Shown here: positions 56,547 to 64,000 of the stretch, piece after piece
Layout: each line of letters starts with the position of its first letter
Position numbering within the stretch: position 1 is the stretch's first letter
Assembly: GCF_905171775.1 (NCBI RefSeq)
Contig: NC_053500.1
Span: forward strand, 127,004,640 to 127,068,639
From: Rana temporaria
Lineage: Eukaryota; Chordata; Amphibia; Anura; Ranidae
Direction of reading: 5' to 3'
Length of the DNA stretch: 64,000 nt
Notes under the pieces: model-generated
Database searches by the model: none
The model's input: the letters and a program-made list of their open reading frames with translations, nothing else
What the model was told of the DNA's origin: nothing
Position numbers and translations under genes: made by a program

Positions 56547-56898
56547 TTAGGATGGACTGAGCTTCTCATGGGGCTCCCTACTGACCCCGGGTGGCAGTGC
56601 GTGTGGAATGCAGGGCCATTGAGAGAAGACCCTTCCCCGCCTGCCCATTGCTTTCCATGCATGGCCTGTATTTTTTCGGAGGTTGGGCCTATTTTAAGGT
56701 AGGGACCTGGAGCTGCTGCTCCAATAGCCCCTACGTTAATCTGGCCCTGTCCCTTATATGTTTTTTCATCTGTGTATCTAATGGTTTGCCTGGAGTTCAA
56801 CTTAAACTGTCCTTGGTTGGAGACCTGCCCAACACTGCAATTCTATAAAGAAAATGCAACATGAAAAAAAATAGCATTGCCCAGAGGGGATGATTTAC

Positions 56899-57395
56899 TT
56901 AAAGCGGGAGTTCACCCGAAAAAAAATTTTTAACATTAGATTTAGGCTAATTTGACTAAGCAAAATCGGGTGTTTTTTTTTTTTTTAAATCAATGCAGTA
57001 CTTACCGTTTTAGAGATCGATGTTCTCCCGCCGCTTCCGGGTATGATCTTCGGGACTGGGCGTTCCTATTTGATTGACAGCCTTCCGACGGTCGCATACA
57101 GCGCTTCACCAGTTGCCGAAAGAAGCCGAACGTCTGTGCGGCTCTATACGGCGCCTGCGCACCGACGTTCGGCTACTTTCGGGAACTCGTGACGCGCTGT
57201 ATGCGACCGTTGGAAGGCTGTCACTCAAATAGGAATGCCCAGTCCCGCAGCCCATACCCGGAAGCGGTGAGAGAACATCGATATCTAAAACGGTAAGTCC
57301 GGCATTCATTTAAAAAAAACACCCGATTCTGCTTAGTAGAATTAGCCTCAATCTAATGTTAAAAATTTATATTTTGGGTGAACCTCCACTTTAAG
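56899..57395. mobile_element. Foldback element, about 230-base arms
   Basis: Starts TTAAAGCGGGAGTTCACCC and ends GGGTGAACCTCCACTTTAA. Arms include GCGCCTGCGCACCGACGTTC and inverted sequence; same family as 40479-41015. Confidence 0.88.
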
Positions 57396-57622
57396 GCAAA
57401 TAGACTGTGCACTTTGCAAATTGCAGTTGCTCCAGAGCTTAGAAAATGGGGTAAAGCTTCACTTTGCAAAGAATACCCAATCACATGCAAGGAAAAAAAA
57501 AAAACAGCCTTTTTGCTTGCACGTGATTGGATGATAGAAGTCAGCAGAGCTTCTGCCTATTGACCAAGCTCTGTAGCAACTGCACTTGCAGAGTGTATTT
57601 GCCTTTTTGTCAATCAACCCAT

Positions 57623-58052
57623 GGTCCTTACACATGATCGGATATTCAACAACAATTGTGTGATGGAAGGGTTTTGTCGGATAATCCCACCGTCTGTATG
57701 CTCCATCGGACAATTGTTGTTGGAATTTCAATAAAAAAAAAAGGGTTGCATAGTCATGCTCTCAAATTGTCCAAAATGTGTTCCGTCGGATTATCCAATT
57801 GTGTGTACACAAGTCAGTCGGACTAAAAATCCAAAGTACAAACACGCATGCTCCGAACCAATGCTAACCATCAGACAATACTAGCAGAAGTTGCCCAAAG
57901 GGTGGTGCTAAAGAGCAGAAAAACAACGAAGTTTCTTGTATGTTAGCTGAAAAAGTTCTGCCGTCTGTATGAAGAACAAGTTCACAGCCATCACCCTTCG
58001 GACAGAAATCCACAAATTTGTCCGATGGAAATCCGATCGTGTGTATGAGGCT
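57623..58052. mobile_element. Inverted-repeat element, ACATGATCGGAT variant
   Basis: Starts GTCCTTACACATGATCGGAT and ends ATCCGATCGTGTGTATGAGG. It is a divergent relative of the ACACACGATCGG family and abuts the hAT element at 58059. Confidence 0.75.
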
Positions 58053-58058
58053 TCAGTG

Positions 58059-58197
58059 CAGGGGTCTTCAAACTACGGCCCTCCAGTTGTTCAGGAGCTA
58101 CAATTCCCATCATGTCTGTGAATGTCAGTGTGGTACATTGCCTCATGGGATGTGTAGTTCTACAACAGCTGGAGGGCCGTAGTTTGAGGAACCCTGG
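58059..58197. mobile_element. Palindromic hAT-type element, 139 bases
   Basis: Starts CAGGGGTCTTCAAACTACGG and ends with its near complement CCGTAGTTTGAGGAACCCTG. The interior has ACAATTCCCATCATG and an inverted CATGGGATGTGTAG. The flanking 8-mers are similar but decayed. Confidence 0.75.
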
Positions 58198-59048
58198 GTT
58201 TAGTGTGTTATCCGCCCTAGCGGTTTTTGCAATGTTCACTACCTGGCAAGGCTTTCTGTGACACATCTGTGGTGTGGAACTGCCCTGCAAAAAGGATATT
58301 TGGCTGCTATGCTTCTGCATGTCTAATGTCTCATATATTTGGACAGTACTTAAAACTAAAATCCAACTTCGCAGCTAAAGACAGCTTTGAAGTATGCATA
58401 TGGGAACCGTTTACCTGCAGAAAATGTAGAATATTCCTTTTCGAATCTTGTGATTCATACAACAGATAGCAAAGCCAGATCCCTCACTGCAGCAGCATAA
58501 CATGGTCAAGCCCCGCCCCCTCCCCCTGCTGAATGGGTAGTGAAGGAGCAGCAGAACACTCTGCTCAGTCTGCTCGCTACTCCTGTCAACATATCTACAG
58601 ATAGCACAAGTGCACGCATTTAAAAACACATTACATGATTTATCAAGGAACACATAGCTGCATTTATTTATGTGTCTTTTTTTTTTTTATCTATGCCTTG
58701 AGTTCACCGTTTTTCGGTGCAGCCAAGCATGTAGACAACACATAAAAAATATCCACATTTCACAGCCAGGCAGGTGACATTTATTTCCAGCTTCCTATCT
58801 CACCTCTCTGTCCCCAGCCTGCTCATTGTGCAATTAATCACCATGAACACCTCTGTAAATGAGCAGGGAGCTGAACAAGCAGTAATGGTAAAGGAGTGAT
58901 CCTCGCGACTAACACAGAGCTATGCATCAATAAATAGCTGGCCAAAATTACAGTACTAATTATTTTGGAAGGTAAAAATCTCCTGCATTGTGCTGGATTC
59001 TTTTTTTAAAAGAACTTGGATCCTGAGCTTTCCGAGGACCTAGGACAC
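58198..59048. other. Intron sequence, nothing recognised
   Basis: Unassigned, no paired element ends and no exon. Confidence 0.4.
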
Positions 59049-59518
59049 AAAAAGTGAACCTCCGCTTTTTGGAACCCTCCACCCCTCCGGTATCACATTT
59101 GGCACCTCCAGGGGGGGAGGGGGGTGCAGATACCTGTATAATACAGGTATTTGCACCCACTTCCGGAAATAGACTCCCACGGGAGTCACGCCCCTTTAAA
59201 ACCTTGCCCCCCTCTCCCCCCGTGTTCTGGGAAACACACAGGTCCCAGAACACAGCAGGGACCAGTGAGGACGGGCCGCACGACTCGCGCATGTGCCGTA
59301 GGGAACCGGGCAGTAAAGCTGCAACGCTTCACTTCCTGATTCCCTCACCGAGGATGGCGGCGACAGCAGCTGAGAGACGAGCGATTGATCGGCTTCGGCT
59401 GCTGACATCGTGGGCACCCTGGATAGGTAAGTGTCCATTTATTAAAAGTCAGCAGCTGCAGTATTTGTAGCTGCTGGCTTTTAATATTTTTTTTTTCTAG
59501 GTGGACCTCTGCTTTAAG
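59049..59518. mobile_element. Inverted-repeat element (GTGAACCTCCGCTT / GGTGGACCTCTGCTTTAA)
   Basis: Left AAAAAGTGAACCTCCGCTTT and right CTAGGTGGACCTCTGCTTTA. A stem AAAGTCAGCAGCT...AGCTGCTGGCTTT lies at 59445-59484 and is shared with 63545-63590. Confidence 0.65.
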
Positions 59519-59734
59519 GGATTGTAAAGTCACCAGAAGTTGTATGTAAGGCAGGAATGTTTTCTAACTTTTTTCTGGAGGTGTTTTTACGGCTATACTG
59601 CAGAAGTATGTAGTAAGTAGACTTTGCATTTTAGTGAAAGGCTTGCTTTAGGCCAGTGTTCGCCAACCTTTCAGACCACTAAACTCACAATTTTGAATCC
59701 CGTGGACAACAGGAAATTAACATGCCCTATACTC

Positions 59735-60235
59735 ACAATGCTCTGGCTCTCTGCCTCACTCCCCCTGATCACACTGCTGCATTTTACACCCAACGCTCCG
59801 GCTCTCTGCATCACTCTCCCTGGATCACACTGCTACCTTATACACACAATGCTCCAGCTCTTTGCCCCCACCTCCCCCTGGATCAAACAGCTGCCTTATA
59901 CACACAATGCTCCAGTTCTCTGCCCCCCTCCCCCTGGATCAAACAGCTGCGTTATACACACAATGCTCTGGTTCTCCCCCCCCCCTGGATCATCCTGCTT
60001 CCTTATACACACAATGCTCCAACTTTCTTCCCTCCCCCCTGGATCACACTGCTGCCTTATACACACACAATGCTCCAGCTCTCTGCCCCTCCCTTCCCAA
60101 ACACCCCCCCCCACCACACTCTGCATCACACTGCTGCCTTATTTACACAATGCTTCAGCTCCCTGCCCCCCCTCCCCCTGGATCATCCTGCTGCCTTATA
60201 CACACAATGTTCCAGCTCTCTGCCCCTCCCTCCCT
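59735..60235 (+). repeat. Minisatellite, about 55-base unit, nine copies
   Basis: Unit with CTGCCTTATACACACAATGC then TCCAGCTCTCTGCC and a C-rich part ending TGGATCA. All three plus-strand frames are open because of the repeat (ORFs of 130-220 codons); the products are Pro/Leu/His/Cys repeats with no domain, so not a gene. Confidence 0.93.
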
Positions 60236-60291
60236 AAAGTTCATGTGCCTGTAAAGGCCGGCGTCCCAATACTTTGGGTAATATAGTGTAG
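60236..60291 (+). repeat. Tc1-like 3' end fragment
   Basis: The 56 bases from GTTCATGTGCCTGTAAAGG to AATATAGTGTA match the 3' end of the element at 50388-50915. It is joined directly to the minisatellite on its left. Confidence 0.75.
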
Positions 60292-60457
60292 TTAGGGTTT
60301 ACATCTACCCAATATGCAAGCTGAATGAACTTGACAACACTGCATTTGCTCATCTACATCACTCCCAATACACATTCTCCGTCTGTTTTTAGCTCAGCCC
60401 CCCGGTTTCACACTCTCTTCCGACTCCAGCTTTGACCTCCGCTGCTTCTTTTATCTC

Positions 60458-60625
60458 CGTACACTCCTAAACCTTGTGGACAGCCTTCCCAGAAGAGTTG
60501 AAGCCGTTATAGCTGTAAAGGGTGGGCCAACTTAATATTGAACCCTACGGACTAAGACTGGGATGCCATTAAAGTTCATATTAGTGTAAGGCAGGCGTCC
60601 CAATACTTTTGGTAATATAGTATAT
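60458..60625 (+). repeat. Second Tc1-like 3' end fragment
   Basis: Matches 50745-50915 of the head-to-head copy closely, from CACTCCTAAACCTTGTGGAC to GGTAATATAGTAT, and includes the end of the transposase frame. Confidence 0.8.
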
Positions 60626-61114
60626 GACTCAAAATGGGAGCTTAGGTGGTCTACTGCCATGGACAACACTGCAGCGGTACCGCGACGTGGTAGTGTAGCT
60701 TTCCTTGTATTGACAAATGTATGCATCAACCCCGGTTTTTAACGTACAACATTGAATCAGATTCTGTGCCGACTATCAGGAGACTGTACTGGGAAATTTC
60801 TGTATCGTTGCGGATTGCTCTTCCCATCTACATCTTTCCAGGTGGTAGTTTTAAACTGATCTGACCAGCTTTGCTTCGTTTTTGGTTTGAGACTCAAAAA
60901 GTGTTAAAGCCCGATACAGCTGGGCAACTAGAACTGCCAGAAGAGTCAGTAATGGAAGTTTCCATATTTCATGGCATATGTCATTTTAAAAGTTACCCGT
61001 GAGAATAGCAACAATAAAATACTGGCAGGATTGTAGGAAACACTGACTAATATGAACGATTGATTCAGAGAAGGAAATAAGGACGTTTGTAATAGAAGTA
61101 TACTGGACTCTTAC
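60626..61114. other. Intron sequence directly downstream of the exon at 61115
   Basis: Unassigned, except that the left edge adjoins a Tc1 end fragment. Confidence 0.4.
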
Positions 61115-61200
61115 TTGCACTGGGAGGTGTAATGCTTGACGAGATTCTGCAAAAGGTCTGCGCCTTTCTTGCTTTTTATTTCATTGACTTTGATCAAATA
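61115..61200 (-). CDS. asap1: asap1 exon: BAR domain (helix with LIKVNEIK)
   Basis: An 86-base exon encodes 28 codons starting YLIKVNEIKSKKG and ending HYTSQC plus two bases of the next codon. It belongs to the long last helix of the BAR domain, which forms the crescent dimer that binds curved membrane. The acceptor is a T-rich tract ending ttgttgtag and the donor is AA|gtaaga. The phase (2 bases over) matches the start of the exon at 53411 and gives an Asn across the junction, as in ASAP1 (QCN). This is the most upstream exon visible; the preceding BAR exons are beyond the window. Confidence 0.9.
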
Positions 61201-61562
61201 CTACAACAAAAAAACAAAACAAAAGCACAAAACGAATATATGAGTAAGCACAATTATCTTCTATATCCACGTACATTACAGATTAGTCAAGACTGTTGAT
61301 TTGATGTATGAGGGTTTGTAAAATCACCAACTGGATATCTGTTGGGATCTTCAACAAAAGGATCCCTATTATTAGTACTTGGCTCCAGCCCCTCCCATTA
61401 CACGGCTACAGAAGGGTTATCAGAACCCACTTGTAACGGCTAAGACAGGTCATTCCTAGAGATTGTACCACCTCATTCCAGGACACCAATGGGTGATTTC
61501 ATCTGTTAACATGGAGACATAATTGAAAAAAAAATTACATGCTTTTGGGTGGAACTCTGCTT

Positions 61563-63218
61563 TAACCACTTCTGTACCATAGGATGTCATATGATGTCCT
61601 GGACTTCAGTGGGGATATCTGAATGATGGGTGCAGCTACAGGCATCATTCAGATATCATTATTTTCAGGTGGCGATTCTGCGCACCATAAGAACAATCAT
61701 AGCGGCTGTTCCGCCACTTGATCGTTCTTATAGGCGGCGGGAGGGGACATCCCCCCTCCTTCCGCCATCCGGTACTTCTCTGGGCTCTCCCGTGCCATCG
61801 GAGACCCAGAGAACGAATCGGCCACCGAGGACGATGGGCAGACAAGGGCAAGCGTAATATTTCATAGTCAGCCGTAGTTCTCAATCATCCCTCATTTGAA
61901 GGGACTGTCCATCTTTTGGATTCAAATCACTCTGCCCCCCATTCCTCCTCAAATGTCCCTCCTATAGCTCTGGTGTAGAGATCAGTGTGATAAAACGTAC
62001 CATATAACTGCCAAAGATGGAAATATTGCACTAAAAGGGAAAGTGTACTAAAAAGTGAAAATTTGATACAGAATAGGGAATGTTTAGAAATGTTAATTAA
62101 CCACTTCCATACCGCACCTATTCTTGCACTTCTCTCCTTCATGTAAAAATCATTTTTTTTTTACTAGAAAATTACTCAGAACCCCCAAACATTATATATA
62201 TTTAGCAGACACCCTAGGGAATAAAGTGGCGGTCATTGAAACTTTTTATCTCGCATGGTATTGGCGCAATAATTTTTCAAACGCCTTTTAAAAAAAAAAA
62301 CGGTTTCAGGAATTTAAAAAAGTTAGCCCAATTATTTTGTACAATGTGAAAGATGATGTTACGCCGAGTAGATAGATACCCAACTTGTCACGCTTTAAAA
62401 TTGTGTACACTCATGGAATGGCACCAAACTTCGGTACTTACATTTTTTTTACAGGTTACCAGTTTAGAGTTACAGAGGTCTAGTGCTAGAATTATTGCTC
62501 TCGCTCTAACGCACGCGGCGATACCTCACAAGTGTGGTTTGAACTGCGTTTACATATGTGGGCAGGACTTACGTGCGTGTTCGCTTCTGAGCGCGAGCTA
62601 CTTTGGACAGGGGCGTTTACATTTTTTTTTATTTATATATTTTTTTTTACTTTACTTAATTTTTTTTTTATTTTTACACTTTTTTTACATTTTTTTATCA
62701 CTTTTATTCCTTTTACAAGGAATGTAAACATCCCTTGTAATAGGAATAGTGTGTGACAGGTACTCTTTATGGAGAGAGGCGGGGTCAATAAGACCCCACA
62801 TCTCTCCTCCAGGCTAGAAAGCATGGGATTGTGAAAAAAAATTCACTGATCTCACGCTTTCAACTGTGACTTTGTTTCCTTCCGGGTACCTCCGACAGTC
62901 ATAGAGATGACCGGTGACCATCTGGTCACCTGAAATCTCTATGCTCTTCATTCGGCGGTGGCCGATTAGTTCTCTGGGTCTCCGATGGCACGGGAGAGCC
63001 CAGAGAAGTACCGGATGGCGGAAGGAGGGGGGATGTCCCCTCCCGCCGCCTAAAGGAACGATCAAGTGGCGGAACCGCTGCTATGATTGTTCTTATGGTG
63101 CGCAGAATCGCCACCTGAAAAGAATGATATCTGAATGATGCCTGTAGCTGCACCCATCATTCAGATATCCCCACTGAAGTCCAGGACGTTATATGACATC
63201 CTATGGTAAAGAAGTGGT
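61563..63218. mobile_element. Large inverted-repeat element, about 300-base arms
   Basis: Starts TTAACCACTTCTGTACCATA and ends ACCATA-complement TATGGTAAAGAAGTGGTTAA. Arms 61563-61850 and 62935-63218 are close inverted copies and contain ACGGGAGAGCCCAGAGAAGT or its complement. The middle resembles 53657-54620 in character. No transposase frame was recognised. Confidence 0.85.
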
Positions 63219-63623
63219 TAAAGCAGAGTTCCACCCAAAAGCATGTAATTTTTTTGGGGGGAGGGGGGGTGGATACTTTTGAATGGGACTTCCTGTCCCA
63301 CTTCCTCCTTTCTCCCATGGGCAACGCCTAGGCGACTCCTCCTCTCCTCCTACGCGGCCCCTCCCTCTCTGCAATCTTCTGGGACACGTGACAGGTCCCA
63401 GAAGATTGCCTGTCCACTGGCGACACACGCATGCGCAGTGCATGCCCGGCCCAAAGGTGGTTATGGCCGGATGCCCACGGTTTCTATGACAGCGCCGGAA
63501 GAGAGGAGGGGGAGAGGAGAGACGCTCTGGGCGGCCGTTAAGTGTGTCCATTAAAAGTCAGCAGCTAAACTTTTTGTAGCTGCTGACTTTTAACAAAAAA
63601 AGCCTGGAACTCAGCATTAAGTT
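63217..63623. mobile_element. Related element next to the large inverted repeat
   Basis: Starts TTAAAGCAGAGTTCCACCCA. Contains the stem AAAGTCAGCAGCTAAAC...GTAGCTGCTGACTTT near the right end, and ends near TGGAACTCAGCATTAAG. An inverted copy of its first 40 bases flanks the other side of 61563-63218. Confidence 0.65.
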
Positions 63624-64000
63624 GAAGCAGTACCCTAAAAAAAAACAAAAAAAAACAAAAAAAACAACATTTTTTCTGGGTTTCCCTTTCTGAAAAATAG
63701 TAGTACACTTCCTTTGGGCGTGCCTAGGCACACCTGTGCCTACAGCCTCATAGCTGTATATCTGCAGTGTGAGATCTTTTCCTGCCTCTGACTGCCAGTC
63801 TTGGAAGATCTAGAGTGAGATTTGTTCGGGCCTCTGCTGCGCAAATCACGGGTGGTTCTCGCTGGAGGCGGTGACATGAGAAAGCAAAGCCCTCCTCTTA
63901 CCAAGATGGCTATTTCCACACAGAGATACAGTGGAGAAAATGGGGAGCACCGGCTATTCTGGTGACTAGGCCTTTGCCCGCTGCCTGCCTATTTTGGGCA
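63624..64000. other. Intron sequence at the window edge, nothing recognised
   Basis: A-rich start then mixed sequence. No exon recognised; probably part of a further repeat cut by the window end. Confidence 0.35.

Noticed and set aside
59624..60286. Plus-strand frames of 130-220 codons, Pro/Leu/His/Cys-rich
   Set aside because: Open in three frames at once because of the 55-base tandem unit; no domain and no splice or start context.

Overview
This is a 64 kb piece of a vertebrate, almost certainly amphibian, genome. Ranid frogs are the best guess, because the window is full of short inverted-repeat DNA transposon families of the kind that crowd ranid introns, together with a DIRS element, a CR1-type LINE and Tc1 elements; this species call is inference. 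There is only one cellular gene. It lies on the minus strand and spans almost the whole window: the middle part of asap1, an ArfGAP with SH3, ankyrin and PH domains. Ten conserved exons (61115-61200 down to 4380-4471) have GT-AG borders and matching phases. They read as one uninterrupted protein of about 315 residues covering the end of the BAR domain, the complete PH domain and the first two thirds of the ArfGAP zinc-finger domain. Upstream exons (5' UTR, start, most of BAR) and downstream exons (rest of ArfGAP, ankyrin, proline-rich, SH3) lie outside the window. A candidate 9-base microexon (31631-31639) sits in frame at the BAR-PH linker and has the flanking signals of a neural microexon.

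The rest is intron, filled with mobile DNA. The main element is a nearly complete DIRS-type tyrosine-recombinase retrotransposon (32684-38601, same strand as asap1). It has intact overlapping gag-like, RT-RNaseH-methyltransferase and tyrosine-recombinase frames, inverted terminal repeats and a clear internal complementary region. A broken CR1-like LINE lies at about 7190-10130. Tc1-like transposons or pieces occur at 21134-22109, 28060-29743, 50062-50915 and 60236-60625. A solo LTR (16383-16940) has a perfect 5-base target duplication. hAT-type elements with 8-base duplications lie at 23532, 25445, 39118, 43131, 47752, 51563, 52569 and 52999. Several families of short elements have TA or TAA/TTA duplications, there are several long foldback elements, and long AT microsatellites and minisatellites are present.

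Region by region: 1-4379 repeats downstream of the last visible exon; 4380-18459 seven closely spaced asap1 exons with the CR1 LINE, small DNA elements and the solo LTR between them; 18460-31630 the exon at 23158 plus foldbacks, AT repeats and two Tc1 elements; 31631-44544 the candidate microexon, the DIRS element and a hAT element carrying a minisatellite and hairpin; 44545-61200 two BAR-domain exons plus many hAT, Tc1 and TA-flanked elements; 61201-64000 a large inverted-repeat element. Most insertions look like passengers. No RNA gene, CRISPR array or new multi-gene system was found.
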